Assembly: GCA_009711705.1 (NCBI GenBank)
Contig: VENG01000005.1
Coordinates: 1-64,000 of the forward strand
Length of the DNA stretch: 64,000 nucleotides
Source of the DNA: Bacillota bacterium
GTDB taxonomy: Bacteria; Bacillota; Desulfotomaculia; Desulfotomaculales; VENG01
Direction of reading: 5' to 3'
A program made the translations under genes and the position numbers. Under the pieces are notes generated by a model. The model searched no databases. It was given only the letters and a program-made list of their open reading frames with translations, and was not told the DNA's origin. Below, in pieces: positions 8,890 through 16,939 of this stretch (the stretch's first letter is position 1; the number at the start of each line of letters is the position of its first letter).

Positions 8890-9522
8890 TTACCTGATTT
8901 CAACCGGTGTCCCCTCTTCTACCAGGCCAAAAATTTCAAGCACCTGCTTATTACTCATTCTGATACAGCCACCCGAGACGTGCTTTCCTATTGAATCGGG
9001 TTCATTGGTACCGTGAATACCGTATTTATGACCGGCAGGGGCTCTTTCATCATTATGTGCCCGCTTATCGTTTCTCCAAGGCACACTAAGCCCCATCCAG
9101 CGCACCCCTAGCTGGGGATTTAACTCCCTGTCATTTTCAATCTTGTTGGCTATTTTAAAATTTCCCTCCGGTGTATATTGGGGCTTTTTACCTGTAGCAA
9201 CCGGGTAAGTTGCATACAATTCACCGCTTTTATACAGGTATAAACGATTTTCACTTTTATTAATAATTATTTTATCCTGGCTTGTACGGGGATTAGGATA
9301 AACAGACAAAACCTTAAACTCCGGCCTGAACCCTATTAAAACAACATTATCATCTAGGGCCAGCTTGACGCCCTCCTTAATTGACATTCCTGCCAGCGGG
9401 GCAGTGCCGGCAGGCTTTTTACTCACCCTGTCTAAATTCATGTCCTTACTCCAGCCGTAAACAGTGAATATACCGGTAATGATAAAAATTATTGTAAAGG
9501 TATAAAACACTTTTCTTTTCAT
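8890..9522 (-). CDS. L,D-transpeptidase, YkuD family
   Basis: Cell-wall cross-linking enzyme of 210 aa. An N-terminal membrane anchor (about residues 1-22) precedes a short linker and a YkuD catalytic domain in the C-terminal two thirds, with KSENRLYLYKSGELY, the HGTNEPDSIG strand and the active-site motif SGGCIRM (usually SHGC or SRGC). ATG 9522 follows GGGGTGGATAAG, so it is chosen over 9552. It directly follows the hydrogenase maturation protease gene and overlaps or abuts its stop. It may modify spore or vegetative peptidoglycan; no functional link to hydrogenase is evident. Confidence 0.85.
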   Translation of the reverse strand: MKRKVFYTFTIIFIITGIFTVYGWSKDMNLDRVSKKPAGTAPLAGMSIKEGVKLALDDNVVLIGFRPEFKVLSVYPNPRTSQDKIIINKSENRLYLYKSGELYATYPVATGKKPQYTPEGNFKIANKIENDRELNPQLGVRWMGLSVPWRNDKRAHNDERAPAGHKYGIHGTNEPDSIGKHVSGGCIRMSNKQVLEIFGLVEEGTPVEIR

Positions 9523-9523
9523 C

Positions 9524-10000
9524 TTATCCACCCCACCCATCGCAGCTTGCATCTATCGGGTTTCGACAGTATGTTAAAATAATTTTAACCAGTTCCGGTA
9601 CTTTTTCTTCGATCTCTGGAGATAATTGAAGAGAATAATCTAAGTTTTTAGGCTCTACCCCTAAAATGATTACTCCAGGCCTGGCGCCGTGAAAAGCGGC
9701 CATTTTTAAAACATCACGGAAATGAACTTCATGTCGAATGCCATACTTTTCATCCTCGCCAATGCACCCCGGGCCAACCCGGTAAACTGTTCCGGCCGGG
9801 CCTCCACCTAACATACTGTCCACCGCAATAACATGGTGGGACTGTAGCAAAAAACTCCAATAATTAAAGAAAGAACCTCCTGCTTCTACGGGCTGTACGG
9901 CTGAAGGCACGGGACGTTTTTTTAACTCTTGTACGACGCGCGGGCCTATGCCGTCGTCACAGAAAAGTGGGTTACCAAGGCCTATTATTAACACTTTCAT
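9524..10000 (-). CDS. hydrogenase maturation endopeptidase, HyaD/HybD type
   Basis: Protease of 158 aa that cleaves the C-terminal extension of the NiFe hydrogenase large subunit after nickel insertion. The diagnostic N-terminus GLGNPLFCDDGIGPRVV carries the Ni-sensing acidic residues; AVDSMLGGGPAGTVYRV and HEVHFRDVLKMA follow, the His being the third usual ligand. It lies downstream in the same operon as the large subunit (11147-12556), whose C-terminus retains a 15-residue tail after DPCAACATH, the expected substrate. Confidence 0.93.
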   Translation of the reverse strand: MKVLIIGLGNPLFCDDGIGPRVVQELKKRPVPSAVQPVEAGGSFFNYWSFLLQSHHVIAVDSMLGGGPAGTVYRVGPGCIGEDEKYGIRHEVHFRDVLKMAAFHGARPGVIILGVEPKNLDYSLQLSPEIEEKVPELVKIILTYCRNPIDASCDGWGG

Positions 10001-10057
10001 GCCGGTATCTCCTCTTTTTTTAATCAGAAGTGCATCGAATAAAGTTTTGGTTCTAAT

Positions 10058-10678
10058 TTACTTCGGTGTAAAATAACCTGTGAAAATGGACTTTAACTTT
10101 GCCAGGTCGTCCGTAAGAGCGAAGTAAATGTGACCGGATATTAAGCCGGTTATCACAGTGGCACTTAAGTAGTGGACAAGGCGGGTTTTGCCCAGCCCAC
10201 CGAAAATCCGGCTCAGTTTTTGCAATTTACTCGCGGAATACATGGCATACCCGGTCAAAATTTGCAATGGAAATAGAACTGCCATCTGAACAAAGAGCAG
10301 CTTTTGCCCCGGGTTGTATTTAGGATAATGGGGTTTTTTCTTACGCAAAAAGATAGTGTACCTGAGGAATTTAGGCAGGGAAAGCATGTCTTTTCTATTG
10401 GGCAGTAAATCCTTATAATCACAGTTTGCCCATCCATAATAAGCCCGGGATATTAAGTATGAAACCAAAAAGTACTGGGCAGTAAAATGCATCTTTCTGG
10501 CAGTGTCCATGTTATTAAAACTTTTGGTGCGGGAAGGCTTATGGACATAAGAACCATTAATGATCAGAGAAAATGTGGCCGGTACAAGCACCCAGTGCAT
10601 GGCCCGCAGCAGGCCGCGGTGACGTTTAACCGGTATTCCTTTAATTCTGATGCCTGATAGATTGTTTTGCCACTTCAT
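10058..10678 (-). CDS. hydrogenase-associated b-type cytochrome
   Basis: Membrane protein of 206 aa resembling the HyaC/HupC cytochrome b subunit of uptake hydrogenases. About four helices are visible, with His in RAMHWVLVPATFSLIINGSYVH, KMHFTAQYFLV, LVHYLSATVI and GHIYFAL as likely haem ligands. It would pass electrons from the hydrogenase to menaquinone. The start overlaps the stop of the ferritin-like gene by four bases. The sequence is divergent, so the family assignment leans partly on context. Confidence 0.78.
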   Translation of the reverse strand: MKWQNNLSGIRIKGIPVKRHRGLLRAMHWVLVPATFSLIINGSYVHKPSRTKSFNNMDTARKMHFTAQYFLVSYLISRAYYGWANCDYKDLLPNRKDMLSLPKFLRYTIFLRKKKPHYPKYNPGQKLLFVQMAVLFPLQILTGYAMYSASKLQKLSRIFGGLGKTRLVHYLSATVITGLISGHIYFALTDDLAKLKSIFTGYFTPK

Positions 10679-11124
10679 AATTGGTTGTGGTCTAACTCTT
10701 TTAGTTTATTGGCAAACCAGGCGGTATGCAGATCCTCGTCTATGAGGTTATTCCAAAGAGTATTGGAAAGGTGCTCGTCACTCACTCTTATAATCAGGTC
10801 TTTGTAATCTTTCATAGCCTTTTCCTCCAGCGTAATTCCTAGCTTAAGTACCGCCTTGGGGCCTAAAGCCCCTAACAAGTAACCGGCCGTCTTACCTAAA
10901 AACGGCGAAATCACATCTCCTAATTTGGTGGGATTAAAACCTAGCTCCTTTATCTGCGCGGCTATGTTATCCACGTGCTGCTGCTCAATGCCCGCAACCC
11001 GGGTAAGGGTTTTGGTTAGGTAGATATCCTCCATAAACCGTGCTTGAGCCAAATAAAAGTCCACCTGGTTTAACTCCAAGCTGTAAAACCAGTTTAGCTT
11101 AGCAATAAGTTCCTTCTCTTTCAT
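10675..11124 (-). CDS. ferritin-like four-helix protein of the hydrogenase operon
   Basis: 149 aa, predicted mainly helical. Di-iron-type residues are visible: SLELNQVDFY, ARVAGIEQQHVDNI, GITLEEKAMKDY and LWNNLIDEDLHTAWF give the E...ExxH pattern twice. ATG 11124 follows GGAGGGG, so it replaces an ATG at 11139. It is translationally linked to the cytochrome b gene. Ferritin-like proteins of this type resemble DMQ hydroxylase/rubrerythrin relatives. A role in protecting the hydrogenase from oxygen or in iron handling is inference from position. Confidence 0.72.
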   Translation of the reverse strand: MKEKELIAKLNWFYSLELNQVDFYLAQARFMEDIYLTKTLTRVAGIEQQHVDNIAAQIKELGFNPTKLGDVISPFLGKTAGYLLGALGPKAVLKLGITLEEKAMKDYKDLIIRVSDEHLSNTLWNNLIDEDLHTAWFANKLKELDHNQL

Positions 11125-11146
11125 GGTGCCCCTCCACATCGCAAAC

Positions 11147-12556
11147 TTACACAGGTATAATAAACTCCTTTACCGCTTTTCCGGGTACAATAACGTGAGT
11201 GGCACAGGCAGCACACGGGTCGAAGGAACGCACTACACGGCTTACTTCCACTGGTTCATTGTCATCTGCCACCGGAGTGCCCAAGAGAGCCTCCTCCATT
11301 GGGCCCGGCTGTCCGGCTTCGTCCCGCGGGGACATATTCCAGGCTGTAGGGGTGATAATTTGGTAATGGGCAATTCTTCCCTTTTCTATACGCATCCAGT
11401 GTCCCAGCGGCCCGCGCATGGCCCCGGTAAGACCGGTACCTTCCGCTTTCCAGGGCATTTTAAAGGGTTTATAAACAGGCTCTCGAGGAAGCAACTCTTC
11501 CAGCCACGACTGCATCATTTGCCCTACCATTTGGGCTTCCAATGCCCTGGCAACAGTCCTGTCCATGGTAGATACACCCCGGCGGTATTTATTGGTTATC
11601 CACAGCCGTGCCAGAGGGCCCCCCTCCATTGATATTCCATCATACCGGGGGGCCTTAATCCAGCTATAAGCTCCTTCCTTTGACCTGTCCGGGTCCGTAT
11701 TACCTTCTGCGGGGTGCTGCGGGTTTTCATTGCCCCGGTACCACGCGCTGGTTAAATCCTCTTGAACAGACTTAATGTTACCACCTTTCACATCACCGTT
11801 AGCTACCAGACCACCCGGAAAATATCTTTCCCTATCCTTTTCATCCTTAGGGAATAGACCATATTCCAACAAGTTTGCCCGGCGCTGACCTATTTCATAA
11901 TAATCTGCATAGACCTCGGCTATAGTATACACATCTGGCAGCATTCTGTTATGTATAAAATCATTTACTTTTTTGAGCTTGTATTTAAAGTCCAATAACA
12001 CGTCTGCAGTGGGGGCTACTGTAGACCCACCGGCCAGCAGGCTGTGGGGAAACGGGGCCTTGGCACCCAACACCGCCACCATTTCGTGTGTCAGGCGGGC
12101 CACTTCCAAGGATTCATAATAGTTTTGCATCATGGAATCGTTAGTTTTTTTAGATAAGCGGAAACCTTTTTTATGACCAGGAATAAAGGGAGGCATATCA
12201 GGTCCTTTAACATAATCCGGCAGTCCCAAAAGGTAAAAATGTCTGACATGATTTTGCAATACATCTGCCCCGAAAATTAAGTTACGCATTATATTCCCAT
12301 TGCGAGGGGGCCGGATACCGGCTGCATCCTCCAGGGCATAGGCAGCCGCAGTGCCGTGGGCCGAAGAGCAAATGCCACATATTCTTTCCGTGAGGTAACT
12401 GGCATCCCGGGGGTCCCGATCCCGCATGATCAGCTCAAACCCCCGAAAAAACTGGCAGCTGCACCGTGCGTCCACTACCTTTCCATCTGATATAGTCACC
12501 TCCACCACAAAGGGACTGTTGGAACGCGTAACCGGGTTGATGGTAATTTTCTTCAT
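11147..12556 (-). CDS. NiFe hydrogenase large subunit
   Basis: Catalytic subunit, 469 aa, shorter than typical group 1 enzymes (550-600). The L1 motif RICGICSSAHG near residue 58 and the C-terminal DPCAACATH supply the four Cys that bind the Ni-Fe centre. Both positions are Cys, so this is not a NiFeSe enzyme. After ATH comes VIVPGKAVKEFIIPV, the extension removed by the maturation protease encoded at 9524. The small subunit is encoded upstream at 12961-14097, but an unusual 404-base gap separates them. Confidence 0.95.
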   Translation of the reverse strand: MKKITINPVTRSNSPFVVEVTISDGKVVDARCSCQFFRGFELIMRDRDPRDASYLTERICGICSSAHGTAAAYALEDAAGIRPPRNGNIMRNLIFGADVLQNHVRHFYLLGLPDYVKGPDMPPFIPGHKKGFRLSKKTNDSMMQNYYESLEVARLTHEMVAVLGAKAPFPHSLLAGGSTVAPTADVLLDFKYKLKKVNDFIHNRMLPDVYTIAEVYADYYEIGQRRANLLEYGLFPKDEKDRERYFPGGLVANGDVKGGNIKSVQEDLTSAWYRGNENPQHPAEGNTDPDRSKEGAYSWIKAPRYDGISMEGGPLARLWITNKYRRGVSTMDRTVARALEAQMVGQMMQSWLEELLPREPVYKPFKMPWKAEGTGLTGAMRGPLGHWMRIEKGRIAHYQIITPTAWNMSPRDEAGQPGPMEEALLGTPVADDNEPVEVSRVVRSFDPCAACATHVIVPGKAVKEFIIPV

Positions 12557-12960
12557 ACTTCCTCCGTAGTGTTAAAGGGAATCTATCTTTAGATAATGTG
12601 ATAGTTATGAAACAAAAACATTTTAGGGTATTTCTTTGGGGAAAACATTTGGGGTATTCCTTGGGGGTCGTTTTTTTTTACGAAAATAAATGGTTAATTC
12701 TAGTTTGTGTATATGGTTTATGTGAGTTTTGATGGGATAAGCGGGATAAAAGGCTTTGTATGTGAGGCTTTGGGGTAAACAATTTTTTTAGAAAAAAAGA
12801 CCCATAAGCCAAGACCCAAACAATAAAAAGCTATTCTTTTGTCTTTTCTTTTTTTTGTTTTAATCTCTATCCCGCGTATCCCGTTAATCCCGTCAAAAAT
12901 TGCCCTTTCTCTTTTAGGGTTAATAGCAAAATCCTGCAATCCTGTAATCCTGTCTAATTT
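12557..12960. other. 404-base gap inside the hydrogenase operon with short degenerate repeats
   Basis: AT-rich spacer between small and large subunit genes, where these genes usually abut. It contains runs such as ATCCCGTTAATCCCGTC and AATCCTGCAATCCTG (12868-12955) and, mirrored, GCGGGATAA near 12738. A 73-aa minus-strand frame (12718-12939) has composition typical of translated repeats, so it is not called as a gene. No promoter or terminator is convincing. Confidence 0.55.
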
Positions 12961-14097
12961 TTAAAGTCTTTTTATTGCTTTTTTAACTGTCTTTTTTAAT
13001 ATATTCTTCACCTTCCCGGCCGGTGTGGTTTCCAGTACTTGAAAACCTACTTTGGCGGGCATGAAGCCCTTTTTAATGGTCTTGGGCAGTCTGCCCTTCA
13101 GGATGCTGGTTAACAGGTGTCCTCCTATTCCCGCGGCGGTTATTGTTCCCACCACTGCTCCAACCCTGTTGGCATTGACGGTCACTCCCGGCAGGTGGAT
13201 ATCCGGCAAGTGTTCAAAAAAGGGTTCGCTGTAATCAGGAAATTCCGGGCTCACACACCCTATACAGGGAGTACTTGCACCCACCGGCCAGTTTAAGTGT
13301 TCCCCATTCCACTGCCGCTGCGGGCAGTCAGCGAAGGTGACCGGACCTTTACACCCCTCTTTGTACATACACCAGGGTTCCCCCGGATGGGCCGAAAAGA
13401 TGCCACTGTCAAAATAATGCCTGCGCTGGCACAGGTTATGTATGGTTTCTCCGAAAAACAAGGTGGGACGGTTATATTCATCCAGTTCCGGCTCTCCGAA
13501 CCAGATCAGATGAGCAAGGGTTCCACTGACCCAGTCCGGATGAACCGGGCACCCCGGAACATTGATAACTTTCCGGCTCACTACACCTTGCACTGACTTG
13601 CCCCATGTGGGGTTGGGTCTTGCCGCATAAGGCCCGCCAAAAGCTGCACAGGTACCTACAGCTACCACGTACCGGGCCACAGCGGCCAATTCTCGCACCG
13701 CCTCCAGTGCAGTAAGAGGTTTGCTGTCCCTTAAACCTATGACACATGACAGTCCCTCAAAGCGGGTAGGCACAGTGCCCTCTACAATTAGAATAAAATC
13801 TTTAGGATTACCAGCCATGGCATCCGTTAATACCCCTGTAGCCAAATTCCCTTCAGCAGTCATCACAAAATTGTTATATCGGAAATCTATCAAGTCTGAT
13901 ATAACTGCCCGGTAACCGGGGTCCAGAGAATTTAAGAAAGAAATAATATCACCGGCACAGGTATTTGTGCCCAGCCATATTACAGGAGGGCGTTTGGACT
14001 TATTTGTGGTGAGCAGATCGCCAACCAGTTTACTTGCAAGTACGGTACCACCATAATTATTCTTAAATAAGCTTATAAAATCTGTTTTTGTAATCAC
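12961..14097 (-). CDS. NiFe hydrogenase small subunit
   Basis: Electron-transfer subunit, about 378 aa from GTG 14097, which follows AGGTGA. Cluster motifs, in order: PPVIWLGTNTCAGD (usually CTGC, here the second Cys is Asp), VGTCAAFGG, INVPGCPVHPDW, HNLCQRRHYFDSG, WCMYKEGCKGPVTFADCP and STPCIGCVSPEFPDY. The first three serve the proximal cluster, the rest the distal (His plus Cys) and medial ones. No twin-arginine RRxFxK signal is present in either possible N-terminus. A hydrophobic segment near the C-terminus (RVGAVVGTITAAGIGGHLL) is followed by a very basic tail. It partners with 11147-12556. Confidence 0.93.
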   Translation of the reverse strand: MITKTDFISLFKNNYGGTVLASKLVGDLLTTNKSKRPPVIWLGTNTCAGDIISFLNSLDPGYRAVISDLIDFRYNNFVMTAEGNLATGVLTDAMAGNPKDFILIVEGTVPTRFEGLSCVIGLRDSKPLTALEAVRELAAVARYVVAVGTCAAFGGPYAARPNPTWGKSVQGVVSRKVINVPGCPVHPDWVSGTLAHLIWFGEPELDEYNRPTLFFGETIHNLCQRRHYFDSGIFSAHPGEPWCMYKEGCKGPVTFADCPQRQWNGEHLNWPVGASTPCIGCVSPEFPDYSEPFFEHLPDIHLPGVTVNANRVGAVVGTITAAGIGGHLLTSILKGRLPKTIKKGFMPAKVGFQVLETTPAGKVKNILKKTVKKAIKRL

Positions 14098-14152
14098 TTT
14101 TCTGTCACCTATAACAATTCTTTCCCTAAAGCAATAATTTATGTAAAAATGA

Positions 14153-14181
14153 AAAAAGGGGGCAGGCACCTTTTTGTATAC
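14153..14181. repeat. REP-like AAAAAGGGGGCAGGCACCTTTTT element
   Basis: Short palindromic repeat with core GGCAGGCACC between A and T runs, just upstream of the small subunit gene. Related cores occur at 19861-19873 and 31891-31945. Confidence 0.55.
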
Positions 14182-14199
14182 TTTCTCTAATAATAAAAA

Positions 14200-14229
14200 A
14201 AATCCAAGGCTTATATAAGCCTTGGATTT
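14200..14229. terminator. bidirectional terminator after the nickel transporter operon
   Basis: Perfect 30-base palindrome (AAATCCAAGGCTTAT and its complement) ending in T on the minus strand, immediately after the ATPase gene. It separates nickel transport from hydrogenase transcription. Confidence 0.85.
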
Positions 14230-14254
14230 GCTTTATTTATAAATACAGAGCCCA

Positions 14255-15019
14255 TTAGCCGACATCGTGGTGCGGCTCTGTGTGAGGGACCAGAGAATGC
14301 GGCTTTTCCAGGCCGTGTTCCCGCATCAAATCCACGCTGCCCATTACCTCCGCTGGCTTGCCGTCACTAACTATGCATCCATTGTCTAATAAAATTACCC
14401 GGTCGCAAACCTCCAGGATGAACTCCAAGTCATGGGAAGCAACGAGCATGGTTTCCCGTGATTGCTGCAAAAAATTAATCAGGCGCCTTCTATAATTACT
14501 ATCCAGATTAGAAGTTGGCTCGTCATATATTACCAGTTCCGGATGCATAGCCAATACACCGGCAATGGCCACCATCCTCTTCTGCCCGCCCGAAAGATGA
14601 TGAGGCGGGTATGCGGCAAATTCCTGGATACCGGTTAATGCCAGGGACTCCTTTACGCGGCTCTCCACATCCTTGGCGGAAAGGCCCAGGTTTTTGGGGC
14701 CAAAAGCCACGTCATCCTCTACACAGGGGCAAAAGAGCTGGTCATCCGGATTCTGAAAAACCAGCCCCACTTCAGGGCAAAATTTTCCGGGTACCACCTC
14801 TTGCCCGAACAGGCTAATGCTACCGGAGACCGTTTTTAGCACACCGCAAATGAGCATAAAAACCGTAGTCTTTCCCGCCCCGTTAGGTCCTATTATGCCC
14901 ACCCTCTCTCCCGGCCTTACTTTGAGGTTCATATTCTTTATAACCGGGGAACGTTGGGGATAACTAAATGATAGATTGTAAATATCCAGCGCCGGTTCAT
15001 TTTGTATATTTTGCTTCAT
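14255..15019 (-). CDS. nikO: nickel/cobalt ECF transporter ATP-binding subunit
   Basis: ABC ATPase of 254 aa. Walker A GPNGAGKTT (residues about 40-48), Q-loop VFQNPDDQLF characteristic of ECF ATPases, signature LSGGQKR, Walker B LVIYDEPTSNLD and switch His in ASHDLEF are all intact. It energises uptake through the NikM/NikQ membrane parts encoded just upstream. The nickel rather than cobalt call comes from the NikL/NikK-like partners and the adjacent NiFe hydrogenase, not from this sequence. Confidence 0.9.
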   Translation of the reverse strand: MKQNIQNEPALDIYNLSFSYPQRSPVIKNMNLKVRPGERVGIIGPNGAGKTTVFMLICGVLKTVSGSISLFGQEVVPGKFCPEVGLVFQNPDDQLFCPCVEDDVAFGPKNLGLSAKDVESRVKESLALTGIQEFAAYPPHHLSGGQKRMVAIAGVLAMHPELVIYDEPTSNLDSNYRRRLINFLQQSRETMLVASHDLEFILEVCDRVILLDNGCIVSDGKPAEVMGSVDLMREHGLEKPHSLVPHTEPHHDVG

Positions 15020-15034
15020 AAAGAATCCTCCAAC

Positions 15035-15808
15035 TTAACGTATCAGTATTTGGCCTACTACAAAAGCTGCGGCAACCAGGAGTAATATAATTAATCCCCA
15101 AAGGTCACGTGAATATGCTTCAAATTCTTCTTCATGCTGCCCGCCCCGGTTCACATCTGCCTGGCCATAACCACGCAGGGTCATAGCTTTGTATACCCGG
15201 TCCGATTGTTCGTAGCTACGAACCAATATGGTGCCCGCCAGCGAAGCAAGAGTAACCACACTCCTTAAGTTATGTCCTTGAAACCCCCTTAGCTTCATGG
15301 CTGTTTGCATTGTTTTTAGATTATCGCTTATATCATAAAGATAGCGGTAAGTAAACAATATCATATCAGCCAATATGGATGGAAGGCCCAGAGCGCGCAT
15401 GGCCTTCACATTGGTTAAGAAAGGAGAAGTACCGAAAAGTATAATACCCATAGTAAGAATAGATACGAACTTCACTGCAATAAGCAGCAAGTCCAGGCAC
15501 CCCTCTTGTTTTACGGACAGAGGCCCCAGGTGCAACAAAACGGTACTACCGGAGATAAAAGGCAGCAAAACTCCCATCATTAACAGAAAGAATCCGGGCA
15601 GTCGCATCCGGGCCAACAGGAAAGAAAGGGGCAGTTGAGAAACAGCATAGAGCAAACCACTTACCGCCACCATAAAGGGAAGCAACTGTAGATTATCCAC
15701 AAAGGAAAAGGCAAATATTAAGGTCATAAAACCAACCAGTTTGTATCTGGGATCCCAGCTGTGTAAAGGTGTCTCCAGGTATGCATAGCGATCAAGCTGT
15801 AACTTCAC
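15035..15808 (-). CDS. nikQ: nickel/cobalt ECF transporter T component
   Basis: Transmembrane coupling protein of 257 aa, CbiQ/NikQ family. About five helices and the cytoplasmic coupling segments are visible (LFTYRYLYDISDNLKTMQTAMKLRG, with the AMKLRG motif, and SDRVYKAMTLRGYG, with the second xxxLRGY motif). Two bases separate it from the M component gene and 16 from the ATPase gene, so this is an operon. Confidence 0.92.
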   Translation of the reverse strand: MKLQLDRYAYLETPLHSWDPRYKLVGFMTLIFAFSFVDNLQLLPFMVAVSGLLYAVSQLPLSFLLARMRLPGFFLLMMGVLLPFISGSTVLLHLGPLSVKQEGCLDLLLIAVKFVSILTMGIILFGTSPFLTNVKAMRALGLPSILADMILFTYRYLYDISDNLKTMQTAMKLRGFQGHNLRSVVTLASLAGTILVRSYEQSDRVYKAMTLRGYGQADVNRGGQHEEEFEAYSRDLWGLIILLLVAAAFVVGQILIR

Positions 15809-15810
15809 TG

Positions 15811-16449
15811 TTACCCCTCCAATAATTCCGGTTTAACCCTTTGCAGGAAAACTGCCACCACGGCGGTAAAAACGCCCTCTAATATCATTACCGGAATATG
15901 AGCCAGAGTCAAAGCGTAAATACTTGCCCGCTCGGCTTCCACATCTAAATGCGCGGGTATAGTGGTAACCAGGATAAAAAAAGCTGCCACCGCGGCAAGT
16001 GCCAGCCCCCCGCCGCCGGCCAAAAAACCGAATAAACCGGTAAGAACACGGCTTTCCCTGCCCAGTATATTTCGGAGACGAAACAAATAGAAGGCCAGAA
16101 GGGCCGGCACACCAATGACAGTGGCATTAACTCCCAACGTTGTGAGCCCTCCGTGCTGGAACATGACGGCCTGGAAAAAAAGCCCGATCAGAATGGCAGG
16201 AAAAGCATAGTAGCCCAACACCACTCCTAAAAGCCCGTTTAATATTAAATGAACACTGGCCGGAGGTATAGGTATGTGTATCCAGGAGGTCACCAGAAAG
16301 GCAGCGGTCAGGAGCGATGCCTTGGGGATACCTTCCCTTGGATTTTCTTGCCTGCTGATTTTACGCAGTGAAAACCATGCTACCACCCCGGCAGTAACGT
16401 ACCCCCCAAGGGAAATAGTAGTTGGCAAAACCCCGTCAGGAATATGCAT
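15811..16449 (-). CDS. nikM: nickel/cobalt ECF transporter S component (CbiM/NikM)
   Basis: Metal-binding membrane subunit of 212 aa. It begins MHIPDGVLP, where the conserved N-terminal Met-His coordinates the metal. Six or seven helices follow, with SWIHIPIPPASVHLILNGLLG (second conserved His) and AVMFQHGGLTTLGVNATVIG. The start overlaps the stop of the preceding gene (TAATG), indicating coupling. There is no fused NikN tail; auxiliary parts are the two upstream genes. Confidence 0.94.
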   Translation of the reverse strand: MHIPDGVLPTTISLGGYVTAGVVAWFSLRKISRQENPREGIPKASLLTAAFLVTSWIHIPIPPASVHLILNGLLGVVLGYYAFPAILIGLFFQAVMFQHGGLTTLGVNATVIGVPALLAFYLFRLRNILGRESRVLTGLFGFLAGGGGLALAAVAAFFILVTTIPAHLDVEAERASIYALTLAHIPVMILEGVFTAVVAVFLQRVKPELLEG

Positions 16450-16892
16450 TAATTCTTCCTCCTTTTAAAGAACAAGGCTGTACCAATAGACCCCCATACT
16501 ACGCAGGCCACCATAAGCACTATTTGCGACGTGGTATACCCGGTACTTCCCGCAACCGCTTCCTCACCGTCTACATTAACATGAATCATTCCACCATGGC
16601 CGGCCTTACGCACCTGTATATCCCAGGTTCCCGTCTTGGAAGGGTCCGGAGTGAAGGTAAAGCGGCCATTTTCATCACTCTGGCCTGTCTGCCACGGAGT
16701 GGAGGGGTTACCCGGAGCATAGATGGTAACCTGGCCGTTACTTACTGGTTCGCCCGTATCATACCTTGCGGTTAACCCCACTGCCTTTGTGGTTTGGTAT
16801 TCGATATCAACTCCGTGGCCGAATGCCGCTAGCGGGACGGAAAATATAAATATAACAGTCGCTACAACGATTACAAAAGCGCTCCTACTCAT
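16449..16892 (-). CDS. NikL-like auxiliary protein of the nickel transporter
   Basis: 147 aa: N-terminal signal or anchor (about residues 1-25), an extracytoplasmic beta-sandwich resembling a carboxypeptidase regulatory-like fold (GEPVSNGQVTIYAPG, SDENGRFTFTPDPSKTGTWDIQV), and a C-terminal helix with a basic stop (ACVVWGSIGTALFFKRRKN). It starts with HGVDIEY at the mature N-terminus, a possible metal site. ATG 16892 is preferred over GTG 16904 because AGGAGG precedes it. Nickel ECF systems of the NikMKLQO type carry such proteins. Confidence 0.75.
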   Translation of the reverse strand: MSRSAFVIVVATVIFIFSVPLAAFGHGVDIEYQTTKAVGLTARYDTGEPVSNGQVTIYAPGNPSTPWQTGQSDENGRFTFTPDPSKTGTWDIQVRKAGHGGMIHVNVDGEEAVAGSTGYTTSQIVLMVACVVWGSIGTALFFKRRKN

Positions 16893-16939
16893 GATCCTCC
16901 TCACTTTCCCACTTCTGTTAACATCTAACGTAAAAATAC

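Noticed and set aside
11123..11632. 169-aa frame opposite the hydrogenase large subunit
   Set aside because: Antisense shadow; the minus-strand protein has all catalytic motifs.
11147..12556. Possible selenocysteine in the hydrogenase
   Set aside because: Both CxxC motifs contain normal Cys codons and no in-frame UGA occurs.
12718..12939. 73-aa minus-strand frame in the hydrogenase gap
   Set aside because: No ribosome site, composition follows short tandem words (ATCCCG, AATCCTG), so probably a translated repeat.
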